Shown here one piece after another: positions 44,080 to 53,862 of a DNA stretch of 64,000 bases. The position numbers and the translations under genes are program-made. The DNA is from Ralstonia sp. SET104 (lineage in GTDB: Bacteria; Pseudomonadota; Gammaproteobacteria; Burkholderiales; Burkholderiaceae). The notes beneath the pieces were generated by a model that worked only from the letters and a program-made list of their open reading frames with translations, searched no databases and was not told the DNA's origin. How positions within the stretch are numbered: position 1 is the first letter of the stretch; every line of letters begins with the position of its first letter. Location of the stretch: assembly GCF_003851545.1 (NCBI RefSeq), contig NZ_BHVX01000017.1, forward strand, positions 30,726 to 94,725, given 5' to 3'.

Positions 44080-44231
44080 ACAGTGCGTTCCTAAAGCGCC
44101 GGCCACATCGACTGTCGCGCCGGCGCGTCGCTTCTCTCGGGCGATTCCTTAGTTAAGTGATTGAAATTGCACGTCTTTTGATAAAAAGACGGCGCGCGTG
44201 CACTTGCATGACCCTCCCCGCGAAATGGAGT

Positions 44232-44248
44232 AGAACAAGAATTGTTCT
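44232..44248 (+). promoter_or_regulatory. Fur-like palindrome before bfd
   Basis: Perfect inverted repeat AGAACAA/TTGTTCT with spacer GAA, followed by CATTACCATTCTC (44249-44261) which continues the NATNAT-like repetition of Fur boxes. It lies about 60 bases before the bfd start codon. Confidence 0.6.
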
Positions 44249-44309
44249 CATTACCATTCTCTGTTATTCTGGTTTCACTGCGCGTTCGGAGCGCAGCGGA
44301 GGAAGCCCC

Positions 44310-44585
44310 GTGTACGTCTGCATCTGCAATCAAGTGACCGACCGCGAAATCCATGGCGCCGCCCGTCTGGGCGTGTCGACGATGGACGAGCTCGCCGAAA
44401 CGCTCGGCGTGGGTACATGCTGCGGACAGTGCCGGGACTGCGCCAAGCAGGTGCTGGCCGAAGCAGTGAGCTGCATCCCCGTCGATCAGGTGTTGGGCCG
44501 CGCCAGCACGCATGCCATAATCGAGCATCGCGACGAGCCCGTCGCCAATGACCAGGCCGTTGCTGCCGGGGCACTGGCTGCCTGA
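44310..44585 (+). CDS. bfd: Bacterioferritin-associated ferredoxin
   Basis: 91 residues from a GTG at 44310, with GGAGGA eight bases upstream. It binds a 2Fe-2S cluster through four cysteines in the pattern CIC ... CGQCRDC (CxC at 4-6, CxxC later). Bfd reduces ferric iron in the bacterioferritin core for release. The bfr gene follows 135 bases later. A longer frame starts at 44157 but has no ribosome site and would include the Fur-like site. Confidence 0.9.
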   Translation: MYVCICNQVTDREIHGAARLGVSTMDELAETLGVGTCCGQCRDCAKQVLAEAVSCIPVDQVLGRASTHAIIEHRDEPVANDQAVAAGALAA

Positions 44586-44720
44586 TTTCCCTTCTTTCTC
44601 TGTCGCCGCGAATTGCCGCCCGGGCATTAAGCCTCGGTGGCATTTGTTGCTTGCTGGTCAGGCACAGGGCTCGCCTTGAACGGACGTTTGCGTGCGTCCA
44701 TCACCCGCAGGAGCCCAAGA

Positions 44721-45200
44721 ATGAAAGGCGATAAGAAGGTCATCCAATATCTGAACGCGCAGCTCAAGAATGAGCTGACCGCCATCAACCAGTATTTCCT
44801 CCACGCGCGCATGTACGGCCACTGGGGGCTCAAGCGCATTGGGGACCACGAATACAAGGAGTCGATCGGCGAGATGAAGCACGCCGATCGCCTGATCGAG
44901 CGCATCCTGATGCTCGACGGCCTGCCTAACCTCCAGGATCTCGGCAAGATTTTCATCGGCCAGGATACGAAGGAAATCCTTGAGTGCGACCTGAAGCTCG
45001 AGCGCGCCGCACACGGTACCGTGGTCGAAGGCATCGCTTACTGTGAATCAGTCAAGGACTACGTCAGCCGTGAGATTCTGGTCGACATTCTGGATGACAC
45101 CGAAGAGCACATCGACTGGCTGGAAACGCAGCTTGAACTGATCGACAAGGTTGGCATTCAGAACTACCTGCAATCGCAGATGGAGCCTGAGGGCGAGTAA
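44721..45200 (+). CDS. bfr: Bacterioferritin
   Basis: 159 residues from the ATG at 44721 with AGGAG upstream. 24-mer iron store with haem. The ferroxidase residues Glu18, Tyr25, Glu51 and His54, and the haem-ligand Met52, are all in canonical positions; the second half has [15 protein letters not shown]. It is encoded after bfd. Confidence 0.97.
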   Translation: MKGDKKVIQYLNAQLKNELTAINQYFLHARMYGHWGLKRIGDHEYKESIGEMKHADRLIERILMLDGLPNLQDLGKIFIGQDTKEILECDLKLERAAHGTVVEGIAYCESVKDYVSREILVDILDDTEEHIDWLETQLELIDKVGIQNYLQSQMEPEGE

Positions 45201-45213
45201 GCCTCGTCAGTCG

Positions 45214-45246
45214 GAAAAAAAGAAGGAGGCCTTGGCCTCCTTTTTT
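45214..45246. terminator. Bidirectional terminator between bfr and moeB-like gene
   Basis: Eight-bp stem AAGGAGGC/GCCTCCTT with four-base loop, A-rich before and six T after; serves both convergent genes. Confidence 0.92.
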
Positions 45247-45266
45247 GTTGCGCGCATTCCGGCGAT

Positions 45267-46016
45267 TCAGTGAGCGCCGCCGCAGACGGGGCATGAGGGC
45301 TGGCGTGCGATGCGCATCGTCGTCCATTCCATTGACAGACCGTCGAGCATCAGCAGGCGCCCAGCAAGCGAGCGGCCTACACCGGCAATCAGCTTGAGTG
45401 CCTCGGCGGCCTGCACCGTGCCCACCATGCCCACCAATGGCGAGAACACGCCCATCGTCGCGCAGGCTATGTCGGGCGCGGGTTCGTCAGGTGAGAACAG
45501 GCACGCATAACAGGGGCCGCCGGCACGGCTGTCAAACACGCTGATCTGCCCATCGAAGCGGATGGCAGCGCCCGACACCAGCGGCACACCCGCACGCACG
45601 CAGGCGAGGTTGGCGGACTGGCGCGTGGCGAAGTTGTCGGAGCAATCCAGCACCACGCTCACGCCATCGAGCAGCGCGCCGAGGCCATCCGCATCCATCC
45701 GACGTTGCACGGCATTGACCTGCACCTCGGGGTTCAGCCGCGCGATGGCCGCGTATGCCGATGCCACTTTCGGCTGCCCGACCGACTCCGTGGTGTGGAT
45801 GATCTGGCGCTGCAGGTTGGTCAGGTCTACCGTGTCGTCGTCGACGATGGTGAGCGTGCCGACACCTGCCGCCGCCAGATAGGGCAGGGCCGCAGCGCCG
45901 AGCCCGCCCGCGCCGATGACCAATGCATGGCTTTCAAGCAGGCGTGTCTGCCCCTCGATGCCGATCTCGTCGAGCAGGATATGGCGGGAGTAGCGCAGCA
46001 GTTGGTCGTCGTTCAT
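45267..46016 (-). CDS. moeB: MoeB/ThiF-family adenylyltransferase
   Basis: 249 residues. An E1-like enzyme that adenylates the C-terminal Gly of MoaD- or ThiS-type sulphur carriers. The ATP site GAGGLGAAALPYLAAAGVG, the VDLTNLQRQ segment, and two zinc CxxC pairs (PCYACLF and CPVCGG) are visible. Assignment to MoeB rather than ThiF is by family habit; no rhodanese domain is fused. Confidence 0.88.
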   Translation of the reverse strand: MNDDQLLRYSRHILLDEIGIEGQTRLLESHALVIGAGGLGAAALPYLAAAGVGTLTIVDDDTVDLTNLQRQIIHTTESVGQPKVASAYAAIARLNPEVQVNAVQRRMDADGLGALLDGVSVVLDCSDNFATRQSANLACVRAGVPLVSGAAIRFDGQISVFDSRAGGPCYACLFSPDEPAPDIACATMGVFSPLVGMVGTVQAAEALKLIAGVGRSLAGRLLMLDGLSMEWTTMRIARQPSCPVCGGAH

Positions 46017-46085
46017 GGTGTTGCAATGAAAAAGGCCGTGCAGTGCACGGCCTCATAAGTTTGCCAGCGTTTGCCGGCAGGTGTC

Positions 46086-47702
46086 TTAACGGGCGCCGGT
46101 GGGTTCCGGTGCGGGTTGCACGCCGCTGGCCGGAACATTGGGTTTCGGTGCGGCCGGCTCGGAAGCCGGGGCGATCTTGCCCTTGGGCAGCTTGGCCGGG
46201 GCGCTCGATTCCTTGGCCGCCGGCGACTTCACCGCCTTGTCCGGCACCGCGGCAGCCGCGGCTTCCAGCACCGACTTCGAGCGCTTGACCGGCTGCCCCT
46301 TCAGATCGGCAACAGCTTGCTGCAGCATGAAATCTTCGGCCGAACCGAATTCGATCGGCTTTTTGTTCCGCTCCTTCTCGCGCTGCTCCGGCGTCTTCTT
46401 GGCGTTTTCTTCCTCCAGGCGACGCAGCTCTTCCACGCGGCGCTTCTCGCGCTCGGTCATCTCGGCTTCTTCCGATTCCTGCTTGTTGTGCAGGTGGCGC
46501 TCGGTATCGATTTCGCGGGTGATCAGCGCGTCGTCCGGGTCGCCGTCAGGGTTCTGATCAACCGGAATATCCGGGCGGATGCCCTTGGCTTGAATCGATT
46601 TGCCCGACGGCGTGTAGTAGTACGCGATGGTCAGCTTGATGCCGGTGTCGTTGGACAGCGGACGCACCGTCTGCACCGAGCCCTTGCCGAAGGTTGTCTT
46701 GCCCATCGTCTTGGCGCGGTGATGATCCTGCAGCGCGCCGGCCACAATTTCCGATGCCGATGCTGTGTAGGCGTTGGTCAGCACGATGATCGGCACGGTC
46801 TTGAACTCGGGGTCCAGGCCGACCAGCGGATCGGAGTCGAAGTTGCTCAAACGGTAGTTGGCGAAGGTTGTCTTGTACGTGCGCTTGGCATCCGGCACCT
46901 GGCCGTTGGTCGAGACCACCGTCACATCCGGCGGCAGGAATGCGGCCGACACGCCCACGGCGGCTTGCAGCACGCCACCACCGTTGTTACGCAGATCCAG
47001 GATCACGCCCTTGAGGTGGCCGTCCTGTTTTGCCAGGTCATTGAGCCTCTTGGCCAAGTCCGGCACGGTGCGTTCCTGAAAGCTGGTGATGCGCACCCAC
47101 GCGATGCCGTTGTCCAGCATCTTGGCCTTGACCGACTGCACCTGGATTTCCGCACGCGTGATCGTCAGCGGGAAGGTGCGCTCTTCCTTCTTGCGGTAGA
47201 TGGTGAGCGTGACCTTGGTGCCCGGCGCGCCGCGCATGCGCTTGACGGCCTGCTCCAGCGGCATGCCGCGCACGGGTTTGTCGTCGATGCGGGTGATCAG
47301 ATCGCCCGGCTGCACGCCGGCCCGGAAGGCGGGTGTGTCTTCAATCGGGTTGATCACCTTGACCAGGCCTTCTTCCTGCGAGATCTCGATGCCCAGACCG
47401 GCGAAGCGGCCCTGGGTGCCTTCCTGCAGTTCCTGGAAGTCCTTCTTGTCGAGATAGGCCGAATGCGGGTCGAGGCTGGCGACCATGCCCTTGATAGCTT
47501 CGGTCAGCAGCTTGTCGTCGTCCACCGGCTCGACATATTCGCGCTTGATCTGGCCAAAGATGTCGGCCATGAGCCTGAGCTTCTCCAGCGGGAGCGGCCC
47601 GACCGTCGCGTTCTGCGCGGTGGCGGAGAGCTGGAGCGTCGCCAGAACCCCGGTGACGAGGCCGATGGCGATCAAGCTGATGTTCTTGAGCGAGGTTCGC
47701 AT
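46086..47702 (-). CDS. ctpA: S41-family C-terminal processing peptidase
   Basis: 538 residues from the ATG at 47702; the longer frame lacks a ribosome site. Signal peptide or membrane anchor (ISLIAIGLVTGVLATLQLSA), a PDZ domain (near GLGIEISQEEGLVKVINPIE), and a tail-specific protease core with catalytic Ser in TASASEIVAGAL and Lys in FGKGSVQT. The C-terminus is long, charged then Ala/Pro-rich (about 130 residues). It cleaves C-terminal tails of periplasmic proteins. Confidence 0.92.
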   Translation of the reverse strand: MRTSLKNISLIAIGLVTGVLATLQLSATAQNATVGPLPLEKLRLMADIFGQIKREYVEPVDDDKLLTEAIKGMVASLDPHSAYLDKKDFQELQEGTQGRFAGLGIEISQEEGLVKVINPIEDTPAFRAGVQPGDLITRIDDKPVRGMPLEQAVKRMRGAPGTKVTLTIYRKKEERTFPLTITRAEIQVQSVKAKMLDNGIAWVRITSFQERTVPDLAKRLNDLAKQDGHLKGVILDLRNNGGGVLQAAVGVSAAFLPPDVTVVSTNGQVPDAKRTYKTTFANYRLSNFDSDPLVGLDPEFKTVPIIVLTNAYTASASEIVAGALQDHHRAKTMGKTTFGKGSVQTVRPLSNDTGIKLTIAYYYTPSGKSIQAKGIRPDIPVDQNPDGDPDDALITREIDTERHLHNKQESEEAEMTEREKRRVEELRRLEEENAKKTPEQREKERNKKPIEFGSAEDFMLQQAVADLKGQPVKRSKSVLEAAAAAVPDKAVKSPAAKESSAPAKLPKGKIAPASEPAAPKPNVPASGVQPAPEPTGAR

Positions 47703-47820
47703 GTGTCGAGCGTGGACGTGGGAACAGTAGATAAACATGGCCCGGGACGGCTCGCGCACATCCCGGGCTACAGGCTTCGACAGTATAAAGGCGTTGGAGT
47801 GCCAAACGCCTCGTTACGGT

Positions 47821-48567
47821 TTATTTCGACTTGCCTTGGCTGGCCACCGCCGCGAGCGATGCGGCAATCGCTTCCTGGTCGCCCAGGTAGTAATGGCGGA
47901 TCGGCTTGAGGTTAGCGTCCAGCTCATACACAAGCGGCGTGCCATTGGGGATATTCAGACCCACGATATCGGCGTCGGAAATGCCGTCCAGGTACTTCAC
48001 CAGGGCGCGGATGCTGTTGCCGTGCGCGGCGATCACCACGCGCTGGCCGCTCTTGATGGCTGGCGCAATCGACTCTTCCCACAGCGGCAGCACGCGCGCC
48101 ACGGTGTCTTTCAGGCATTCAGTCAGGGGCACCTGCTCGCGCGACAGGCCTGCGTAGCGCGGGTTACCGAAGGCGTCGTTGTCGGCGCCCGGCTCGAGGG
48201 CGGGGGGCGGCGTGTCGTAGCTGCGGCGCCAGACCAGGACCTGCTCGTCGCCAAACTTGGCTGCGGTCTCGGCCTTGTTCAGACCCGACAGCGCGCCATA
48301 GTGGCGTTCATTCAGGCGCCATTCGTTGCGGGTCGGAATCCACATCAGGTCCATTTCGTCCTGCACGTGCCACAGCGTGCGGATCGCGCGCTTGAGCACC
48401 GAGGTGTAGGCCAGATCGAACGTGAAGCCGGCTTCGCGCAGCAGGCGGCCGCCTTGGCGGGCCTGGGCGACGCCCGTATCGGTCAGGTCGACGTCGACCC
48501 AGCCGGTGAAGCGGTTTTCCAGATTCCACGTCGATTCGCCGTGGCGGATGAGGACGAGCTTATGCAT
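47821..48567 (-). CDS. gpmA: 2,3-bisphosphoglycerate-dependent phosphoglycerate mutase
   Basis: 248 residues from the ATG at 48567, giving the usual GpmA length; an ATG at 48576 adds three residues. Phosphohistidine motif [18 protein letters not shown] and [20 protein letters not shown] are intact. Glycolytic enzyme interconverting 3- and 2-phosphoglycerate. Lies downstream of a divergent rhodanese gene. Confidence 0.96.
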   Translation of the reverse strand: MHKLVLIRHGESTWNLENRFTGWVDVDLTDTGVAQARQGGRLLREAGFTFDLAYTSVLKRAIRTLWHVQDEMDLMWIPTRNEWRLNERHYGALSGLNKAETAAKFGDEQVLVWRRSYDTPPPALEPGADNDAFGNPRYAGLSREQVPLTECLKDTVARVLPLWEESIAPAIKSGQRVVIAAHGNSIRALVKYLDGISDADIVGLNIPNGTPLVYELDANLKPIRHYYLGDQEAIAASLAAVASQGKSK

Positions 48568-48658
48568 GACTGCCATGATGAGAAGTAAGAAAACCTGCTC
48601 GCGGCCGGTTGCGGCGACGTGTCGTACGTCATCGTGCGGACGCTGAAACCGACTATTT

Positions 48659-48664
48659 TATAAT
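48659..48664 (+). promoter_or_regulatory. -10 box of the rhodanese-grxC-secB transcript
   Basis: TATAAT, perfect consensus, 95 bases before the rhodanese start codon. The -35 region is not obvious. Confidence 0.55.
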
Positions 48665-48758
48665 GCCGCGCGAATTGTGTACCCTCGTGGGCCTCCCGAA
48701 CCGTTCGGCTGATGGTTGCCCACCAGGCCCGCCCGACTTATCCCAGGAAATCGATACC

Positions 48759-49181
48759 GTGAAGTTTTTCGCCGATTACAACAACCTTGCACTGCTTGCC
48801 GTCGCCATCGTCTCGGGCCTGCTGCTGCTCTGGGCGCCCATCCAGCGCCGCATCGCAGGCGGCGGCGGGGCCAAGGTGAGTGCCCCGGCGGCCACCCAAC
48901 TGATCAATCGCCGCAACGCGGTGGTGGTGGATGTGCGCGAAAGCGGTGAATACGCTGCGGGCCACCTGCCGCAAGCCAAGCATGCGCCGCTTGGCGAGCT
49001 TGAGGGCAAAGCCTCGGGCCTTGCAAAGAACAAAGAGACCCCGATTATTCTCGTATGCCAGACCGGTCAACGCGCTGGGCGCGCCCAAGCAGTCCTGAAG
49101 CAGGCCGGTTACAGTGAGGTCTATTCGCTCGAGGGCGGATTGGCCGCCTGGCAACAAGCAGGCCTTCCGGTTGTGAAATAA
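48759..49181 (+). CDS. Membrane-anchored rhodanese-like protein
   Basis: 140 residues from a GTG at 48759, after AGGA. One N-terminal membrane segment (LALLAVAIVSGLLLLWAPI), then a rhodanese domain with DVRESGEYAAGHLPQA and active Cys in LVCQTGQRAGRA. It may transfer sulphane sulphur; the neighbouring glutaredoxin and secB genes are its usual companions in betaproteobacteria. It starts 19 bases before grxC in the same transcript. Confidence 0.85.
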   Translation: MKFFADYNNLALLAVAIVSGLLLLWAPIQRRIAGGGGAKVSAPAATQLINRRNAVVVDVRESGEYAAGHLPQAKHAPLGELEGKASGLAKNKETPIILVCQTGQRAGRAQAVLKQAGYSEVYSLEGGLAAWQQAGLPVVK

Positions 49182-49199
49182 AGAAACGAGGTTGGAAAT

Positions 49200-49457
49200 A
49201 TGGCGCACGTGGTCATGTACAGCACCACCGTCTGCCCCTATTGCGTGGCAGCGGAACGACTCCTGAAGCAGCGCGGTGTCGAGCAGATCGAGAAGATCCT
49301 GATCGACCGCGAACCCGGTAAGCGTGAAGAGATGATGACGCGCACGAACCGCCGCACCGTGCCGCAGATCTACATTGACGAGCGCCATATCGGCGGCTTT
49401 GATGATCTGTCTGCGCTGGACCGCGAAGGCGGGCTGGTGCAGCTGCTCGCTGCCTGA
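49200..49457 (+). CDS. grxC: Glutaredoxin 3
   Basis: 85 residues. Active-site CPYC (Cys12-Cys15), TVPQIYID and GGFDDLSALD are characteristic. It reduces disulphides and mixed disulphides with glutathione. Located between the rhodanese and secB genes. Confidence 0.95.
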   Translation: MAHVVMYSTTVCPYCVAAERLLKQRGVEQIEKILIDREPGKREEMMTRTNRRTVPQIYIDERHIGGFDDLSALDREGGLVQLLAA

Positions 49458-49480
49458 TCCGGCGATCTGCGCGCCACACG

Positions 49481-49516
49481 AAAACGCCCGGTTTTGACCG
49501 GGCGTTGTACTTTTGG
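49481..49516 (+). terminator. Hairpin between grxC and secB
   Basis: Nine-bp stem AACGCCCGG/CCGGGCGTT followed by a weak T-rich segment (GTACTTTTG). It would attenuate rather than fully stop transcription. Confidence 0.6.
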
Positions 49517-49617
49517 GCCTGGTCTTATAGCGGGCACTATTTGGTCATGTACCATACGCGTCTTGCGCGGCGGACGCTTCCGCCAAGCACAGACCACATC
49601 CCATTTGAAGGCGAGTC

Positions 49618-50136
49618 ATGAGCGATCAGCAACAGCAGCAACCGGGCCAGGATGGCCAGCCGTTCTTCAACATTCAGCGCGTCTATCTGAAGGATCTGTC
49701 GCTGGAGCAGCCGAACTCGCCGCACATCTTCCTCGAGCAGGAACAGCCGTCCGTGGAGGTGCAGGTCGACGTAGCCGCTTCGCAACTCGCCGAAGGCGTG
49801 TTTGAGGTGACCGTCATTGGTACGGTGACGACCAAGGTGCAAGAAAAGGTCGCGTTCCTGGTGGAAGCCAAGCAAGCGGGCATCTTCGACATCCGCAACG
49901 TGCCGGCCGAGCAGATGGACCCGCTGTTGGGCATCGCCTGCCCGACCATCGTGTACCCGTACCTGCGTTCGAACATCGCCGATACGATCGGCCGCGCCGG
50001 TTTCCAGCCGATCCACCTGGCCGAGATCAACTTCCAGGCCCTGTACGAGCAGCGCCTGGCTGCCGCCATGGAAGAAGCGCAAGCTGGTGGCAACGCTGGT
50101 CTGGTAATGCCGGACGGCTCGAAGGCCACCCATTAA
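49618..50136 (+). CDS. secB: Protein-export chaperone SecB
   Basis: 172 residues. Tetrameric chaperone keeping precursors unfolded and bringing them to SecA. Signatures are [34 protein letters not shown] and the C-terminal MEEAQAGG segment. A strong terminator follows the stop directly. Confidence 0.96.
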   Translation: MSDQQQQQPGQDGQPFFNIQRVYLKDLSLEQPNSPHIFLEQEQPSVEVQVDVAASQLAEGVFEVTVIGTVTTKVQEKVAFLVEAKQAGIFDIRNVPAEQMDPLLGIACPTIVYPYLRSNIADTIGRAGFQPIHLAEINFQALYEQRLAAAMEEAQAGGNAGLVMPDGSKATH

Positions 50137-50159
50137 GTACGAGGCGCACTGCGCCAGAA

Positions 50160-50196
50160 GCCCGCGCCAGCCGCACGCTTGCGCGGGCATTTTTTT
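50160..50196 (+). terminator. Intrinsic terminator of secB
   Basis: Eight-bp stem GCCCGCGC/GCGCGGGC followed by A and seven T, 24 bases after the secB stop and before gpsA. Confidence 0.9.
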
Positions 50197-50220
50197 GTCT
50201 GACCGATGTTGAACACGCGC

Positions 50221-51237
50221 ATGCGAATTTCCGTTCTGGGTGCCGGCGCCTGGGGCACTGCCCTGGCCAGCCATGCCGCGCAATCGCACGACGTCGTGCT
50301 GTGGGGGCGTGACGCCAAGCTCGTCGCGCAGATGGCCGCCACGCACATCAATGCGCCGTATCTGCCGGGCATTGCGCTGCGGGCGTCGCTGCATTTTTCT
50401 GCCGACTTGCAAGCCGCGCTCGATCATGCGGCTGGAGATGAGGGGCTTGCCGTCATCGCTTCGCCCGTTGCCGGGTTGGCCGACCTTGCACGCGCGATTG
50501 CCGCACACCGCGGTGTGCGCAACGTGATCTGGCTGTGCAAGGGGTTCGACCCCGAAACCAGTGCGCTGCCGCACGCCATCGTTGCCGACGTGCTGAAAGA
50601 AACGGGGCGCAACGACCTCGCCGTCGGTGTGCTGTCGGGCCCGAGTTTCGCCAAGGAGGTCGCGCAGGGTTTGCCATGCGCCATGACGGTAGCATCGACC
50701 AGCGAAGCGCTGTGCAAGCGCACGCAGCGCGGCTTCCATCATCACGCGATGCGCGTGTATGCGAGCGACGACCTCGTCGGCGTGGAAGTGGGCGGTGCGG
50801 TGAAGAACGTGCTGGCCATCGCGACGGGTGCGGCGGATGGCCTGGGCTTGGGCTTGAACGCGCGCGCGGCATTGGTGACGCGCGGGCTGGCCGAGATGAC
50901 GCGTCTGGGGCTGGCGCTTGGGGGCCGGCCGGAAACATTCATGGGGCTGACCGGCATGGGCGATTTGCTGCTGACCGCCACGGGCGATCTGTCCCGCAAC
51001 CGCGCCGTCGGGATGCAACTGGCCCAAGGCCGCGCGCTCGACGACATCCTGCACAGCCTGGGTCATGTCGCAGAAGGCGTGCGCTGCGCTCGAGCCGTGG
51101 CTGCGTTGGCGCGCGCCAAGGGCGTGGACATGCCCATCACCTTTACTGTCTGCGAAGTCCTGTTTGACGGGCTTGCCGTGGCGAAAGCGGTCGAGCGCCT
51201 GCTGCAGCGCGACGCCAAAGCGGAATCGGCACGTTAG
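50221..51237 (+). CDS. gpsA: Glycerol-3-phosphate dehydrogenase [NAD(P)+]
   Basis: 338 residues from the ATG at 50221; an ATG at 50206 is also possible. Makes sn-glycerol 3-phosphate for phospholipids. Rossmann motif [31 protein letters not shown], and [16 protein letters not shown] are clear. The 3' end faces the trmL gene of the opposite strand. Confidence 0.95.
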   Translation: MRISVLGAGAWGTALASHAAQSHDVVLWGRDAKLVAQMAATHINAPYLPGIALRASLHFSADLQAALDHAAGDEGLAVIASPVAGLADLARAIAAHRGVRNVIWLCKGFDPETSALPHAIVADVLKETGRNDLAVGVLSGPSFAKEVAQGLPCAMTVASTSEALCKRTQRGFHHHAMRVYASDDLVGVEVGGAVKNVLAIATGAADGLGLGLNARAALVTRGLAEMTRLGLALGGRPETFMGLTGMGDLLLTATGDLSRNRAVGMQLAQGRALDDILHSLGHVAEGVRCARAVAALARAKGVDMPITFTVCEVLFDGLAVAKAVERLLQRDAKAESAR

Positions 51238-51266
51238 GTTGCGCCGCAATCAAGGAGGCGTCTGAG

Positions 51267-51737
51267 TCAGGCGCCGCCCGCGAACCCGTTCTGCCGCCAC
51301 GCTTCAAACACCACCACCGCCACGGTGTTCGACAGATTCAGGCTGCGGTTATCGGGTCGCATCGGCAGGCGAATGCGCTGCGAGGGGGGAAACCATTCCC
51401 GCCGGGCTTCCGACAACCCGCGCGTTTCCGAACCGAACACAAACCAGTCGCCCGGCTGAAACGCCATGCTGGCAAAAGGCGTTGAGCCGCGCGTGGTGAG
51501 CGCGAACATGCGCGTGGGATCGGGCCGCGCATCGTGCAGGAAGGCATCCCAATCAGCATGCACGCGCATCGTCGCGTACTCGTGATAGTCGAGCCCTGCG
51601 CGGCGCATGCGCGCATCTTCGAGCGGAAAACCCAACGGTTCAATCAGATGCAGCTGCGCGCCCGTGTTGGCACACAGCCGGATCACATTGCCCGTATTGG
51701 GCGGGATTTCTGGTTCGACGAGGACGACGTTGAACAT
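51267..51737 (-). CDS. trmL: tRNA (cytidine(34)-2'-O)-methyltransferase
   Basis: 156 residues. SPOUT methyltransferase that modifies the wobble base of tRNA-Leu. Knot motifs EIPPNTGNVIRLCANTGA, FVFGSETRGLSEA and IRLPMRPDNRSLNLSNTVAV are complete. Lies 111 bases downstream of comF on the same strand. Confidence 0.95.
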   Translation of the reverse strand: MFNVVLVEPEIPPNTGNVIRLCANTGAQLHLIEPLGFPLEDARMRRAGLDYHEYATMRVHADWDAFLHDARPDPTRMFALTTRGSTPFASMAFQPGDWFVFGSETRGLSEARREWFPPSQRIRLPMRPDNRSLNLSNTVAVVVFEAWRQNGFAGGA

Positions 51738-51848
51738 GATCGGGCGGCAGGAGGAATTTCGGCGGCGAGCTTATCCACATTGGGAAGGGTTGTCACCCCG
51801 CCACAGCTTCGCATAATCGGCGCGACACAATGTCGCACAAGCACGTAA

Positions 51849-52571
51849 TCAGGGCGTGCGCAAGGCAACAACGTTGGTGACGCGGATGGCGCCCGCGCGT
51901 TTGAGTTGCGTGGCGATCTCGCCCAGGGTTGCGCCGGTGGTCATCACATCGTCCACGACGCCGATGTGGCGACCCGCAATACGGGCACGCTCGACGACGG
52001 CGAACGCGCCATGCAGGTTGCCCAATCGTTCGGCGCGGTCCAGCGTGGCTTGGGCGGGATTGTCTCGCACACGGCGCAGAGCGTTGGCGTGAGCGGGAAT
52101 GCCCAACTGGCGCTCCATTCGGCGGGCAAGTTCCCATGCCTGGTTGTAGCCGCGTGAGCGCAGGCGTGCGGGCGAGAGCGGCACGGGCAGCAGCACGTCC
52201 GGCAAGTCGCCGGGCGCGGCGGCGAGTGCGTTGCTCAACTGTTCCGCCAGCCAGGCCGCCAGCGGTAACTGCGCCCGAAATTTCAATCCGGTGACAAGGT
52301 GATCGAGCGGCCAGCCGTAGTCCGCAATCACAACGGTCGTGTCAAAGTCCGGCGCGCCGGCCAGACAGGTGCGGCAATGCCGGGCGGCGTGCCGCGCCTC
52401 CAGCGCAATGGCGCACTGGACGCAGCGCCGCTTGTGCAGCAGCGGGGCCAGATCGCTTGTGTAGCCGGCGCATACCAGTTCGCGCTGAACCGCGCCGCAC
52501 AGGGCGCAAGCGCACGGCAGCAGATGACGCAGGCCGGCGCCAAACCATACAGATAACGCGTGTTTGCGCAT
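51849..52571 (-). CDS. comF: ComF-family protein
   Basis: 240 residues. An N-terminal cysteine-rich zinc region (CACALC, CVQC, CRTC) is followed by a phosphoribosyltransferase fold with PRPP motif IGVVDDVMTTGATL. ComF supports natural competence in other bacteria and yifB/comM is also in this window, though this does not show the strain is competent. It is divergent from the methyltransferase gene. Confidence 0.88.
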   Translation of the reverse strand: MRKHALSVWFGAGLRHLLPCACALCGAVQRELVCAGYTSDLAPLLHKRRCVQCAIALEARHAARHCRTCLAGAPDFDTTVVIADYGWPLDHLVTGLKFRAQLPLAAWLAEQLSNALAAAPGDLPDVLLPVPLSPARLRSRGYNQAWELARRMERQLGIPAHANALRRVRDNPAQATLDRAERLGNLHGAFAVVERARIAGRHIGVVDDVMTTGATLGEIATQLKRAGAIRVTNVVALRTP

Positions 52572-52679
52572 GAAAAAAGCCGTTATCCAAGCTGATTTGC
52601 GGCTATTCCGCTATCGGACGGCGCCTCAAACTGCAGGCCGGTATACTTGGCAGCCGCCGTGTCCTGCCCCGTCTTGTTG

Positions 52680-53621
52680 ATGTCCGATCCCGCTCTTGCC
52701 CGTCCTGCCGCCTTGCGGCGCGCCTTCGATCGCCGCGCCGCGCGTTTTGCCGACGCGGATTTCCTGCTGCGCGAGGTGGGCAGCCGCATGCAAGACCGGC
52801 TGTCCTATATCAAGGCAACGCCCGTGCGCGCGCTGGACCTCGGGTGTGGCCTGGGGCAAGGCCTCGCGGTGCTGCGCGCGCAGTATCCGGACGCGCAGAT
52901 CTGCGGCGTAGACTGGTCGTCCGCCATGCTGGCGCAGGCGCAGAAGCTCGACCCGCAGCGCACCGACGCCGGCTGGCTCGGTCGACTGCTGAAGAAGCGT
53001 CCCGTCTTCGATTTCGCTCAGGCGGATTTTCGCGCGTTGCCGTTTGCCGACGCGGCGTTTGACCTGCTGTGGTCAAATCTGGCGCTGCATTGGGACCCAG
53101 CGCCGCACGCGATCTTCCCGGAGTGGCACCGCATCACCTCCGAAGGCGGTCTGCTGATGTTCAGCCTGTTCGGCCCCGACACCTTGCGTGAGCTGCGCAG
53201 CGCCCTGACCGGCATCGACGGGGGCATCCACACGCTGCGCTTCGTTGATATGCATGACATTGGCGACATGCTTGTGCACAGCCGCTGGTCCACGCCCGTC
53301 ATGGACATGGAGCAGCTCACCATTACCTATGAGACGCCGCAGGCGTTGCTGGCGGATGTGCACCTGCTCGGCGGCATGGCTGGCCTGGCGGATGAGGCGG
53401 GCCGCAGCCTCGCCGGCGCCGGCCTGCACACGCCGCGCTGGCGCCAGCGGCTATTCGACGCACTCGATGCGCAACGCAATCCCGATGGCCTGATTCCGCT
53501 CACCTTCGAAATCGTTTACGGCCACGCCTGGAAGCTCGCGCCGGCCCAGCGGCAGTCGCTGGACGAGCAGGGAAGGGCGATGATTCCGATCGATCAAATC
53601 GGTCGCAAACCGCGCGCCTGA
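52680..53621 (+). CDS. Class I SAM methyltransferase, BioC-like
   Basis: 313 residues from the ATG at 52680. The AdoMet-binding motif VRALDLGCGLGQGLAVL, the acidic loop ICGVDWSSAML and the motif FDLLWSNLALHW match BioC-type enzymes that methylate malonyl-ACP. Beyond residue 240 the sequence diverges from E. coli BioC. A TATACT box lies at 52641-52646. The biotin-synthesis role is inferred from family; no other bio gene is near. Confidence 0.8.
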   Translation: MSDPALARPAALRRAFDRRAARFADADFLLREVGSRMQDRLSYIKATPVRALDLGCGLGQGLAVLRAQYPDAQICGVDWSSAMLAQAQKLDPQRTDAGWLGRLLKKRPVFDFAQADFRALPFADAAFDLLWSNLALHWDPAPHAIFPEWHRITSEGGLLMFSLFGPDTLRELRSALTGIDGGIHTLRFVDMHDIGDMLVHSRWSTPVMDMEQLTITYETPQALLADVHLLGGMAGLADEAGRSLAGAGLHTPRWRQRLFDALDAQRNPDGLIPLTFEIVYGHAWKLAPAQRQSLDEQGRAMIPIDQIGRKPRA

Positions 53622-53691
53622 AACGTGTTTAATGCGGAAACGGTATTGGCTGCGCCTTGTCAAGCCGGGACTTGCATAAAGGCGCTTTACC

Positions 53692-53720
53692 TTGTTTGGG
53701 GTCAATCGCGGCCATATAAT
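53692..53720 (+). promoter_or_regulatory. Sigma70-type promoter of the cytochrome oxidase operon
   Basis: TTGTTT (53692-53697), 17 bases, TATAAT (53715-53720). It lies before the DUF2244 remnant and coxB and is the best promoter in this interval. Confidence 0.72.
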
Positions 53721-53862
53721 GCGCCAGTTTGTCGCAGCAGTCCCCCAAAGGCCTATCCCGTTTTTTGCCACGGGCGAACCGTTCGGGTATGCATCCGAGG
53801 CAGGAGTGGTTCAATGCACGACATTGCAAATGTTGCGTTGATACCGCGCTCCACCCAGCATG

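Noticed and set aside
42298..44106. 602-codon open frame antisense to ptsI
   Set aside because: Shadow of ptsI, which has all enzyme I motifs; the antisense product is basic and low-complexity with no start signal.
44096..44145. GCGCCGGC/GCCGGCGC hairpin after ptsI
   Set aside because: Stem is good but no T run follows, so an intrinsic terminator call is not supported.
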